A stretch of 42,508 bases of DNA, from the IMG/VR virus record IMGVR_UViG_3300035005_000003, positions 1 through 42,508 of that record; one strand, given 5' to 3'. Positions 14,128 to 22,876 of this stretch are shown in pieces. Source of the stretch: a virus. The notes under the pieces are model-generated. The model had not been told where the DNA came from, did no database searches, and saw nothing but the letters and a program-made list of their open reading frames with translations. The translations under genes and the position numbers were made by a program. The first letter of the stretch is position 1, and every line of letters begins with the position of its first letter.

Positions 14128-15506
14128 TGCGGCCGATCCTTTATGGCTACCAGCGCCGCTGGTTCGACGACCGGTCCCGCTTCAAGCTGGGCAAGTTCGC
14201 GCGCCAGACCGGCAAGACCTTCACCACGACGCTGGAGACCGTCGACGACAGTTTCGAACATGTGGTCAGGCAGGCGCGCACGCGCTGGGTGATCCTGTCG
14301 CGCGGCGAACGCCAGGCGCGCGAGGCGATGGACGAGGGCGTCAAGCTGCATGCCAGGGCCTATGGCATGACCTTCCAAGAATATGAGCAGGACTACGACA
14401 TCGGTGCGGTCAGATACACCGCGCTCGAAGTGGCGTTGCCGCACGGCTCACGCATCCTGGCGCTGCCCGCCAATCCCGATACGGCGCGCGGTTTTTCAGC
14501 CAATGTCTTCCTCGACGAATTCGCCTTCCACAAGGACAGCACCGCCATCTGGAAGGCGCTGTTTCCGGTGATCTCGGCCGGCTGGAAACTGCGCGTTACC
14601 TCGACGCCCAACGGCAAGTCGGGCAAGTTCTACGAGCTCGACACCGGTACCGACACTGCCTGGTCACGCCATGCCGTCGACATCTACCAGGCGGTGGCCG
14701 ACGGGCTGCCGCGCGACATCGAGGAATTGCGCGCCGGCCTCGCTGACGAGGATGCCTGGGCGCAGGAATACGAGCTCAAATATCTCGACGAGGCGTCGAG
14801 CTGGCTGTCCTACGAATTGATCAGTTCGGTCGAGGATGCGCGGGCCGGCGAACCGGAAGCCTATCAGGGCGGCGTCTGTTTCATCGGCGTCGACATCGGC
14901 CGCCGCAATGACCTCTTCGTCATCTGGGTGCTTGAACAGGTCGGCGACGTTTTGTGGACGCGCGAGATCGTCGAGATGAAACGCGCCACCTTCGCCGCGC
15001 AGGACCAGGCGCTGGACGAGGTGATGCGGCGCTACCGCGTCGGCCGCGGCTGCATGGACCAGACCGGCATGGGTGAAAAGCCGGTTGAGGATGCGCAGCG
15101 CCGTTATGGCGAACACCGCATCGAGGGCGTCCTGTTCACCGGGCCTAACAAGCTGGTGATGGCGACGGCCGGCAAGGAACGTTTCGAGGACCGCACCATC
15201 CGCATTCCCGAAGGGCGGCCGGCCTTGCGGTCCGACCTGCATAAATTGCGCAAGGTGGCCGGACCGACCGGTGCGCCGCGCTTCGTCGCCGAACGCGACG
15301 ACGATCATGCCGACCGCGCCTGGGCCTGTTTCCTGGCGGTCAATGCCGCTGCCGGCCCGCGTTACCAATATGGCTACGAGCCGGTTTCAAGCCGCCGTGA
15401 AGCGGCATTGAACAGGCGCGGCTTCGAGCGTGCCGACGACGACGATTTCGGCGACGACGACTTTCGCGGGCCGCTCGGCGCCTCGATCCGGGGAGGGAGC
15501 TGGTGA
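14127..15506 (+). CDS. Large terminase subunit (Mu gp28-like)
   Basis: A 459-residue DNA-packaging motor. The ATPase has a divergent Walker A ARQTGKT at 25-31, Walker B VFLDEF at 127-132 and coupling motif STPNGK at 159-164. The C-terminal RNase H-like nuclease starts at 'CFIGVDIGRRND' (251-262, Asp256 as first catalytic acid), with further acids in 'CMDQTG' and near 'ERDDDHADRAWA'. It cuts and translocates phage DNA, including flanking host DNA in Mu-type headful packaging. The last 30 residues are Asp-rich. The portal gene follows with overlapping start. Confidence 0.95.
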   Translation: MRPILYGYQRRWFDDRSRFKLGKFARQTGKTFTTTLETVDDSFEHVVRQARTRWVILSRGERQAREAMDEGVKLHARAYGMTFQEYEQDYDIGAVRYTALEVALPHGSRILALPANPDTARGFSANVFLDEFAFHKDSTAIWKALFPVISAGWKLRVTSTPNGKSGKFYELDTGTDTAWSRHAVDIYQAVADGLPRDIEELRAGLADEDAWAQEYELKYLDEASSWLSYELISSVEDARAGEPEAYQGGVCFIGVDIGRRNDLFVIWVLEQVGDVLWTREIVEMKRATFAAQDQALDEVMRRYRVGRGCMDQTGMGEKPVEDAQRRYGEHRIEGVLFTGPNKLVMATAGKERFEDRTIRIPEGRPALRSDLHKLRKVAGPTGAPRFVAERDDDHADRAWACFLAVNAAAGPRYQYGYEPVSSRREAALNRRGFERADDDDFGDDDFRGPLGASIRGGSW

Positions 15507-17070
15507 TGGCGCAGATCCTCGACGCCTATGGACGGCCGATCGACCGAAAAGCGCTGGTGCAAGAACGCGAGGGGCCGACGCTGACCGGCGTTCGCTCGCC
15601 GATGTCAGGTTATCCGGCCGACGGACTGAACCCGGTCAGGCTCGCCGCCATCCTGCGCGAGGCCGACCAGGGCGACCCGGTGCGCTATCTCGAGCTCGCC
15701 GAACAGATCGAGGAACGTGACTGCATTATCTCGGCGTCATCGGCACCCGCAAACGGTCGGTGGCGCAGCTCGAGGCGACGGTGGATGCGGCAAGCGATGC
15801 CGCCGCCGATGTCGAGAAGGCGGACCGGATCCGCGCCTGGCTGAACCGCGACGAACTGCAGGACGAGACCTTCGACGTGCTGGACAGCGTCGGCAAGGGT
15901 TATTCCTTCACCCGCATCCAGTGGGACACATCGGAAGGGCAATGGCAGCCGAAACGGCTCGACCGCTGGGATCAACGCTGGTTCCGTTTCGCCAGGCATG
16001 ATCTCACCACGCCCTTGATGCTGGACGAGGGCGGCCGCGAACTGCCGCTGCCGCCTGGTGAATTCATCTTCGCGGTGATGAAAGCAAAGTCCGGCCTGCC
16101 GATGCGTTCCGGCCTGGCGCGCGTCGCCGCCTGGGCCTGGATGTTCAAGGCCTTCGCCAATCGCGACTGGGCGATCTTCACCCAGACCTATGGCCAGCCG
16201 ATCCGCATCGGCAAATATGGCGCCGACGCCACCGACGACGACAAGCGCAAGCTCTACCGGGCGGTGGCCAATATCGCCGGCGATTGTGCCGCGATCATGC
16301 CGGACGGCATGGCGATCGAGTTCGTCGAGGCGAAATCGATCGGCGCCTCGATCGACCTTTATGAAAAGCGCGTCGACTGGCTGGATCGCCAGGTCTCAAA
16401 GGCGGTGCTTGGCCAGACCACCACGACCGACGCCATCACCGGCGGCCATGCCGTGTCGGAAGAACACCGCAAGGTGCAGGAGGACATCGAGCGCGCCGAC
16501 GCCCGCGCACTCGCCGCGATCCTCAACCGCGATCTGGTCAGGCTGTGGATCGACCTCGAATACGGGCCGCAAAAGGCCTATCCGCGCCTAACCATCGCCC
16601 GGCCGGAAAAGGAGGATCTGGCGCAATTGTCGACGGCGCTGTCGCAGCTGGTGCCGATCGGGCTCAGGGTGCAGGCTTCGGAGATCCGCGACAAGTTCGG
16701 CCTGGCCGAACCAGGCCCGCAAGACGAGGTGCTGGCGCTGGCGGCGCCGAAAGAGCCGGGCAATGCCGAGCGGTCCGACAAAACCCGGGAGAAGCCGGCG
16801 CTGCAGCATCAGCACGCGCCAGCCGCTGCCTTGCCTGACGAGTTGATTGGACAGCAGGGCGCGGATCTCGGCGCGCCGGCTATCGCTGCGCTGGTCGACC
16901 GCGTGCGCGGGCTGGTCGGCCGCGCCGGCAGCCTGGAGGCGGCCGAGGCAGCGCTGGCACGCGTTGCCGCGGCCGAGCGCGCGCCGGTCGAACTGGTGAA
17001 CGCGCTACGCCAGGCGATGCTTCTGGCCTGGCTGGCCGGCGAGGCGGAGGAGGCCGACCGTGGCGACTAG
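15506..17070 (+). pseudogene. Portal protein, DUF935 (Mu gp29-like), frameshifted
   Basis: The dodecameric portal through which DNA enters the head. The 5' part (from ATG 15506, with GGGAGG upstream) ends on family sequence 'YLELAEQIEERD' at 15720, and the same protein resumes one frame over as 'HYLGVIGTRKRSVAQLEATV' from 15724. GACTG appears where homologues need GAC CTG, so one base, most simply a C, is missing. With it restored the product would be 521 residues, normal for the family. No slippery heptamer is present, so programmed shifting is unlikely. If real, the lesion inactivates virion production; a sequencing or assembly error is the alternative. The 3' part includes the conserved 'VSKAVLGQTTTTDAITGGHA' loop. 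Confidence 0.85.
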
Positions 17071-17734
17071 CGGCGTGCGTTTCGACGAGGCGATCGATTT
17101 CCTCCGACGCCGGCTGGCGCTGCCGCCCGAACGCTGGCTGGAGTTGTTGCGCGCGGTCGATGCCGGTGCAACCGACCGCGCCGCCGGCATGAGCGATGCG
17201 CTGGTCCATGACATCACGCAGGCCGTGCTCGACGCGTTGGAGGAGGGCACTGGCCTGCAGGGGTTCCTGGCCGAGTGGGACCAGATCGTCGAGCGGCATG
17301 GCTGGGAAAGCGACGGCCGCCGCGCCGCACTCGCCTTCCGCATCGCCACCGCGCAGGCCTATGCCGCCGGGCGCTGGCAGCAGATCCAGCGGCTGAAACA
17401 TATCAGGCCCTATCTGCGCTACGTCCACGTCGACCCGGCGCTCACGCAACCAGGAAGCCGGGAAGAACACGCCGCCTGGCATGGGGTCATCCTCCCCGTC
17501 GACCACGACTGGTGGCAAACGCATTACCCGCCGAACGGCTGGAACTGCCGCTGCTATGTGCAGTCCCTGTCGGCACGAGATCTCGCTCGCTACGGCTGGT
17601 CGGTTAACGAGGGCGCGCCGCCCGAACGCACCGTCATCAAATGGTTTCGCGGCCGCCCGGTCGAGATGCCGGCAGGCATCGATCCGGGCTTTGGCGTGAA
17701 TGTCGGGGTCGCTGGGCTGCGGTTGCCGGGCTGA
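17060..17734 (+). CDS. Mu F-like (gp30) minor head protein
   Basis: A 224-residue head morphogenesis protein of the Mu F/SPP1 gp7 family. The diagnostic end 'REEHAAWHGVILPVDHDWWQ' then 'HYPPNGWNCRCYVQSLSARD' is present at about 134-175. It starts at GTG 17060, ten bases inside the portal end. Mu gp30 itself is about 425 residues; this protein stops soon after the conserved domain at 'DPGFGVNVGVAGLRLPG'. The cargo insertion begins directly after the stop, so the C-terminus may have been cut by the insertion. Short members of the family also exist. Confidence 0.88.
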   Translation: MATSGVRFDEAIDFLRRRLALPPERWLELLRAVDAGATDRAAGMSDALVHDITQAVLDALEEGTGLQGFLAEWDQIVERHGWESDGRRAALAFRIATAQAYAAGRWQQIQRLKHIRPYLRYVHVDPALTQPGSREEHAAWHGVILPVDHDWWQTHYPPNGWNCRCYVQSLSARDLARYGWSVNEGAPPERTVIKWFRGRPVEMPAGIDPGFGVNVGVAGLRLPG

Positions 17735-18107
17735 GCGCCGAAACGCGGCTGAAAGCGTTCAAAACCGCTTTAGCATACGGGAAAATCGGGAAACGAGTCT
17801 TGGCACAAGATGAGGCTGCGATGTGTGAGCAAAATCACAGAGGTAGAATAAACCCACCAATATAGGATCTATAGGCTCAATCATTGGAATAGAGATGGAG
17901 TTTACGACCATCTCGGGCCTGGTTGCAGAATATCGGCCGCGTTGAATATTGCCCGCGTCGTGCAGCTACCGATCCAATAGGCACCGGATTTAAGTCGAGA
18001 TTTCGAGGCGGTGGGGATCAATTATCGCATTCGACAAAGGCTATGCTGATCGCGCTCCGATCTTGGGCAGCCGACGCAAGCTTAGATCAGATTTTGGAGC
18101 AATCGCG
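17735..18107. other. Non-coding left edge of cargo insertion
   Basis: These 373 bases separate the F-like gene from the small secreted protein. Base composition drops sharply compared with the phage genes, and no ORF here has convincing start signals or coding pattern. It should include the left insertion junction and a promoter for the secreted protein, but I could not define either. Confidence 0.4.
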
Positions 18108-18404
18108 ATGTTTACATACGTAATTCGTGCATCTGCTGCAGTGGCTATTCTTGCAGCAAGTGCCTCATATGCAATGGCGGGGAAACTTACCTGTTCACAG
18201 GGGTCGGAAGCAGTCTGCGATGCCTGGTGTGGACACGTGGGTGGCGGGATGTCTTCGAACCCGGATGGCTCGGTGAGCTGCTCATACGCCATGGCTTCGT
18301 ACAAGGCGAAAATGGACGCCAAGAAAAAATACGACGTCACGAAATTGAACAAGGGCGACTGGAAAATCTCGGCTGTCTCAAAAAAGAAGCCGAAAGCTAA
18401 GTAA
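18108..18404 (+). CDS. Small secreted protein in cargo region
   Basis: A 98-residue preprotein. Residues 1-24 are a standard Sec signal peptide: basic start, Ala-rich core and an AMA cleavage site. The mature part of about 74 residues has four Cys (in 'LTCSQ', 'AVCDAWCGH' and 'VSCSY'), suitable for two disulphides, and ends in a very basic tail 'VSKKKPKAK'. The ATG has GGAG eight bases upstream. It is a single gene facing the large NTPase-nuclease gene, end to end across 232 bases that hold no supported gene. It resembles small periplasmic proteins of rhizobia but I do not recognise the family. It is unlikely to be a phage structural gene. Confidence 0.7.
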   Translation: MFTYVIRASAAVAILAASASYAMAGKLTCSQGSEAVCDAWCGHVGGGMSSNPDGSVSCSYAMASYKAKMDAKKKYDVTKLNKGDWKISAVSKKKPKAK

Positions 18405-18636
18405 GGCAATTTCAAACGTCTTTCCAATGTCGAGACTGCCTACTCAGGCCAAACAGAGTGCTGGGTTGGGCAGATTCTTGTCGGCGATAGCTGCTGCCGT
18501 GTCGATAGCGAGACGCCGATGGATGGTCTCGATATTGGAAGACGTTCTTCGATTGTTGTTGCCGTTGAGGGTGGAAGTAAGCGTTATCTCGACCGCCCTG
18601 GCCGGGTCGAATTATCGATATTGCTGACTAGCAGTA

Positions 18637-21600
18637 TTATTTGAGCTTATGCTTTCTAGACACGGAACCCGTAGGCCTCGGCAATGGCTTGCCACCGGGC
18701 CGCGAAACGTCGAATACGATGATATCGGTTTGGTCTCTCAGACCGGTGGGGAGATCGACACGAAGCATTTGTTCGAGCGCTTCAGCACTTGTCGGCTTAG
18801 TAGTCCTATCCGGCCGAGCAGGGAGAGGTTTCCAATCCAGACCGAACCAGAACACCAGGTAGATGCCGTACCCGTCTGCTCCAGGGTCTGCTGCGTAGCC
18901 CTGTAGCTGCGTGGATGCTGCCTTCCAGAGTCCGGGATGGTTATGGCGTTTCGCTTCGATTGGCAGGTTTCGCCCCGCTCCCGAGAGGATGAGCATGTCG
19001 GCTCGAGTGTTGTTCGCCCGTTGTCCCTCAGCTAGCGTAGCGGCGATCTGATACCGTCTTAGGCGCTCCTCTAACATCGTTCGCACGAAATCCCGACAGT
19101 CGTTTTCCAGCAACGCTTCTTCGCAATACTCCCCCCAAAATCGCTTCCAGAGCGTGTCGCTTGTCGTGCGAATATCGTTCTTCAAACGATGCAATTCGTC
19201 CACAGCGATAGCGCGAAGGTCTTGCGCATTGACAGGCGCTTTCCCGGATAGAGCGTCTAGGGTCTTTTTAGCGGTAGGATGACGAAAGTCTCTGTCACGG
19301 GCGTTCCCCGCCGCCTCGGCTAGTCTGGTTTTGAAACTGTTAGTCCAAATTGGCAGTGCGGCATCGCTGGAGAGTTCGCGAAGGACCTTGAGCGCCGGGA
19401 GGTCTGACGCTTCAACGAGATTTTGGAGCTCGCGCTCGATTAGATCGGCAAATCGGTGCCGCCCCGAACTCAGGTCGAACCTGTCGCTGGGGCTGCAACG
19501 ATCGCCCAACAAACCGATCAGGACCGAACTTCGCGTCGCGTCCTCTGTATTCGCGTTAACGAAGGTCGCGCAAAGGTCGCTAGCCCATACCTGCGCTGCG
19601 TGCTCGATTTCATCGGCATCGGAGCAGGTGACAGCGTAACTGTCGCCAAAAGCTGTGGAGTCGAGTGCAAACTCAATGAACCGCCAAAAGGCCTTTTGTT
19701 GACGACCGACTGCGGCGTTCGATAGAGCTCGCTTCGCGAGGCGCTGTAGCTCCTGTGCATCGAGTATCTTGATTGCCGATGTAAGAGTATCTTCAAGCGC
19801 TTTCGCATTCATGCCGGGCCGCTCGAACAAAATCGCTTCGATGGCATATCCGAGAGCCTCGCAATTGGTCTCCTTTCCAATATCTGTCAGGAGCCACAAG
19901 CTTTCGAGAGTTTCGTGGCCAGCATCAAGCATCGATTGCCAATAGCGAGATAGAATTTCTCCTCCCTTTTTCGGATCGCGACTGATGCAGTCTGCGGCGA
20001 ATGTTAGAATTTTCGCTCGACGCTGATCGTCCTCGGTGAAGGTCCAGCGGAGTAGGCTGAGTGCAGTCAAAGGGGAACAGGGAATAAGGTGAGGCGGACG
20101 GCCTTCTTGCAACAAGAAGTCAACCCCGGAAACCAGCGCCAATTCCGCTGTTAGGCCACCGTGCTTTCTATGGATCTCGCCTAGCGAAACCTCGTCTTGG
20201 CCCTCAATCCCATTTTCGAGCAACCGCTCCCAACCCTGTGCAATAGCGGCGGCGCACTCGCGATCCGATTTTTCAATGATCCGGTCAAATTCAAAGGTCG
20301 GCGGGTGGTTTCCGAAATCGAGATACCATTTTGCGGCAAGCGCCAACACACCCACATTTTTGCCGGCGCGGATTTCCGCTAACTGTGGATTGAGAGTTTC
20401 TACAATACGGTTCCGATCAGCAGCAGCCTTCTCTCTTGCGAGAGCCTTTCGCTTGCCTTCTTCCTGCCGCCACGGTTCGATTTCGCAGTTTACCAACGCG
20501 ACCATCACGCCCGAGAATTCTGGTTCATCGGACAACCAGTCGTAGAGAGCCCAGTAAGAGGGCTCGTGCCGCGAGGCTCGTGTAAGATGGACCGCTATCT
20601 CGGCTAACCGCTGCGCGCCTGAGGCTCCCCTCGATCGAGCGTTCACGAGGGCATATGCGCAGATCGCGGGTGTTGGAGCGCGGCCGGTGAAGTGTTCGTA
20701 GAAAACCTTGATCATCCAGGCATGTAGCGCGGTATCGTCCGAGGCAATCAATGCGGCTGCCAGTGACACATCTCGATCTTGCGCCGCGTCGAGCCACTGC
20801 TGGATCGCTTTTCGAACATCATCAACGGCGGATGTTCCGTAGGAGACGTGGTTCAGCCACGTCAACAGCTGTTCGCCGTCCGGTGTTGGCTCTCCCGTGA
20901 TAGCGGCGGCTAGAGCACGCTCTAGCAGATGATTGACCTCAGATGTTTGAGGAGGATTCTCGGTGTCGTCTCTCCAGTTTGAAACGGGTTCATTAAACAA
21001 TTCCGGTCTTGGATAGTCCCGTAGCTGCCGGTCTAGGCGATGGAGCCCGCCGCCATGATCGCTCCTTTGAACTCGTTCAAAATCGCGTAGAATCGCTTTC
21101 AGCTCATTAAGTGGCAAGAGAGTTGCTGGTAACCGAGCCGCGATGGATGCCCGCAATTCTTCGCGGTCAGCTGACGCGGTTTCTTCAGAAAGTGTTTCGA
21201 GCAATTGTCGAAGACGCTGGTTGGGATGATCAGCGCCGTTTAGCCAAGCATCTACCGCACTTAAGCGCAACCAATTTGGCGCCCTTCTATCGTACGCAAT
21301 ATTCCTAAGAAGCGGCTCAAGAGATTTGACGGGGCGGCCGACAGTCAGGGCACTCAAAACCGCATGCAGCTTTGCACTTGTTCCACCTGTGGTGAGGATG
21401 GTTCGAAATTCCTCCGCGAGATCCTCCCCGGCTAGCGCACCGATAGTTGTGACCCCCCGCATAAAGTATGCATAGGGGTCATCGCGATCGATCTTGTCGA
21501 GCAGCAGCTTCCGGCCTTCAGTGCCAAGAACAGCAGCATCTCCATAGGAGAGAACGGTTATCGGATCGCGTTCAATGAGTTCTGCCGCTCGTTTGAAATC

Positions 21601-22677
21601 TCCATTGAAGCCGAGGTGCGCCGCGACCCAGGCGAACAGCCCACGCAGCGCACTCGGCGGCATGCCATCAGGGCCGCAGATAAGTGCCATGGCCCGCGAC
21701 AAGGGCAGGGCGGCATGATCGGCATCGCCGTTCACCGCTGCAGCCAAGGCCATTGCCCCTAGGAATTCGGCAATTGATCGGTGCGCCGGTTGAAAGAGGC
21801 TGCCTTCACCACGAAATAGCGCTGTATCCAGCGTGCTCATGAGAAGTTTAGAGTTCAGCGCAAGATCGTCCCTAGTCAGAGGAGGACGATCACCGCTTGA
21901 TCTCGGTACGGCCAAATTGGAACGCCAAATGGCGCTTGCGCCGGTAGTCAGCTGAATTAGGCACGCTTTTGCCGCAGCTGATATCCTTTCATCTACCGAG
22001 TTGCGATCAACATGCGCATAATCAGGGTTACGTTCTTCCGCCATCTGCCGGATCGCCGCCTGGTAGATTTCGAAACGGGTTGGCGGAATCGCTCCATTGG
22101 CCAGCCAAGCCTCATACAACAGGCGAACCAACAGGGGATTTTCGAGGAAAGCGGGTGCACCGATCTTCTCCACCTGCTTGACGAGTGAGAGAGGCTCGGG
22201 CGCACCAAGCGCTTCCAGCACAGCCGCTGCTTCGAAGCGATCGAGCGGCTCGAGGCTTGCGACGACGATTTTTCCATCGCCAGTCGATCGTTGCAACTCC
22301 CTCAGATCGGATAGTTCACGCCAATCCTGTCCGCGGCATGAAAGCCACCAGCTTTGTAATTTTGCGCCCTTTATGGTCTCCGCCAACAGGCAAGCCTTGT
22401 CGGCTTCCCGTCCGTCCGAACGATACTCATCGAAAGAGTCAGCATAGAGACGTTTCGTCGGATCGATCTGAGCGCCGTTCAGCAATTGCCTAACGGTGAT
22501 CGGCTCCAGTCCTTGGAGCCTTGCTGTCCCCTCGAACACCGACGATTTTCCCATACCTGGCTCGCCGAGCAAAACCACGAAGGGCTCGGAAACTATGTCA
22601 CTAATACGCTTGTAATTCTTCTTGCCCTCCTCGTCGTAGATCGCGACGCGGCGGTCAATCATTGCAAGTTTCAGCAT
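18637..22677 (-). CDS. NACHT/STAND NTPase with C-terminal RecB-like nuclease, candidate defence protein
   Basis: A 1346-residue cytoplasmic protein in three parts. The N-terminal NTPase has Walker A GEPGMGKS (38-45), Walker B LYADSFDE (77-84), LSCRGQDW (112-119), LENPLLVRLL (178-187) and the winged-helix end HRSIAEFLGA (299-308), all typical of NACHT/STAND proteins. About 800 residues of helical repeat follow, a plausible sensor. The C-terminus carries a PD-(D/E)xK nuclease: Asp1227 in TRADMLIL, Glu1241 and Lys1243 in LPIEAKR, and Q1257xxxY1261, the RecB-like order. Known Avs proteins carry their effector at the N-terminus, so this order is unusual. It stands alone, against the late operon, in a low-GC insertion. 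Anti-phage function by nucleic-acid cleavage on sensing a phage product is inferred. Confidence 0.88.
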   Translation of the reverse strand: MLKLAMIDRRVAIYDEEGKKNYKRISDIVSEPFVVLLGEPGMGKSSVFEGTARLQGLEPITVRQLLNGAQIDPTKRLYADSFDEYRSDGREADKACLLAETIKGAKLQSWWLSCRGQDWRELSDLRELQRSTGDGKIVVASLEPLDRFEAAAVLEALGAPEPLSLVKQVEKIGAPAFLENPLLVRLLYEAWLANGAIPPTRFEIYQAAIRQMAEERNPDYAHVDRNSVDERISAAAKACLIQLTTGASAIWRSNLAVPRSSGDRPPLTRDDLALNSKLLMSTLDTALFRGEGSLFQPAHRSIAEFLGAMALAAAVNGDADHAALPLSRAMALICGPDGMPPSALRGLFAWVAAHLGFNGDFKRAAELIERDPITVLSYGDAAVLGTEGRKLLLDKIDRDDPYAYFMRGVTTIGALAGEDLAEEFRTILTTGGTSAKLHAVLSALTVGRPVKSLEPLLRNIAYDRRAPNWLRLSAVDAWLNGADHPNQRLRQLLETLSEETASADREELRASIAARLPATLLPLNELKAILRDFERVQRSDHGGGLHRLDRQLRDYPRPELFNEPVSNWRDDTENPPQTSEVNHLLERALAAAITGEPTPDGEQLLTWLNHVSYGTSAVDDVRKAIQQWLDAAQDRDVSLAAALIASDDTALHAWMIKVFYEHFTGRAPTPAICAYALVNARSRGASGAQRLAEIAVHLTRASRHEPSYWALYDWLSDEPEFSGVMVALVNCEIEPWRQEEGKRKALAREKAAADRNRIVETLNPQLAEIRAGKNVGVLALAAKWYLDFGNHPPTFEFDRIIEKSDRECAAAIAQGWERLLENGIEGQDEVSLGEIHRKHGGLTAELALVSGVDFLLQEGRPPHLIPCSPLTALSLLRWTFTEDDQRRAKILTFAADCISRDPKKGGEILSRYWQSMLDAGHETLESLWLLTDIGKETNCEALGYAIEAILFERPGMNAKALEDTLTSAIKILDAQELQRLAKRALSNAAVGRQQKAFWRFIEFALDSTAFGDSYAVTCSDADEIEHAAQVWASDLCATFVNANTEDATRSSVLIGLLGDRCSPSDRFDLSSGRHRFADLIERELQNLVEASDLPALKVLRELSSDAALPIWTNSFKTRLAEAAGNARDRDFRHPTAKKTLDALSGKAPVNAQDLRAIAVDELHRLKNDIRTTSDTLWKRFWGEYCEEALLENDCRDFVRTMLEERLRRYQIAATLAEGQRANNTRADMLILSGAGRNLPIEAKRHNHPGLWKAASTQLQGYAADPGADGYGIYLVFWFGLDWKPLPARPDRTTKPTSAEALEQMLRVDLPTGLRDQTDIIVFDVSRPGGKPLPRPTGSVSRKHKLK

Positions 22678-22821
22678 GTGTCCACCAACCCAGCTACATT
22701 TGGACTCGCAGACGTTGATTCTTCAAGCATATGGCGGCGCCTAAGAGTCTTAGCGCAAGAACCCGAGCCTTGACCCTGCTCGCTCGTTCGTGACAGCCTC
22801 GCGGCGATAGAGGTGTGCCAC

Positions 22822-22837
22822 GCCCGCGCCGGCGGGC
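22822..22837. repeat. GC-rich hairpin at right edge of cargo
   Basis: GCCCGC and GCGGGC form a 6-base stem around GCCG and are followed by GGCATGG-like sequence. The same arrangement, GCCCGCC-TC-GGCGGGC followed by ATGG, precedes the lysozyme gene at 11520. It marks the return to phage-like base composition. Confidence 0.4.
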
Positions 22838-22853
22838 ATGGTTTGAGCCTTTC

Positions 22854-22876
22854 CATGGCGGCAAGCTGCCGCCATG
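22854..22876. repeat. Inverted repeat containing the protease start codon
   Basis: CATGGCGGCA and TGCCGCCATG pair perfectly over 10 bases with a 3-base loop. The ATG of the protease gene (22874-22876) is the last triplet of the right arm, so in the mRNA the start codon would be held in a stem. This could limit translation when the message is read from outside. Confidence 0.55.

Noticed and set aside
17810-17840. Possible sigma-54 promoter (TTGGCAC) in the cargo left edge
   Set aside because: The matching -12 element (TTGC) is not at the needed spacing.
18427-18627. 66-codon plus-strand ORF after the secreted protein
   Set aside because: No ribosome site, no recognisable pattern, and it runs into the end of the convergent NACHT gene.
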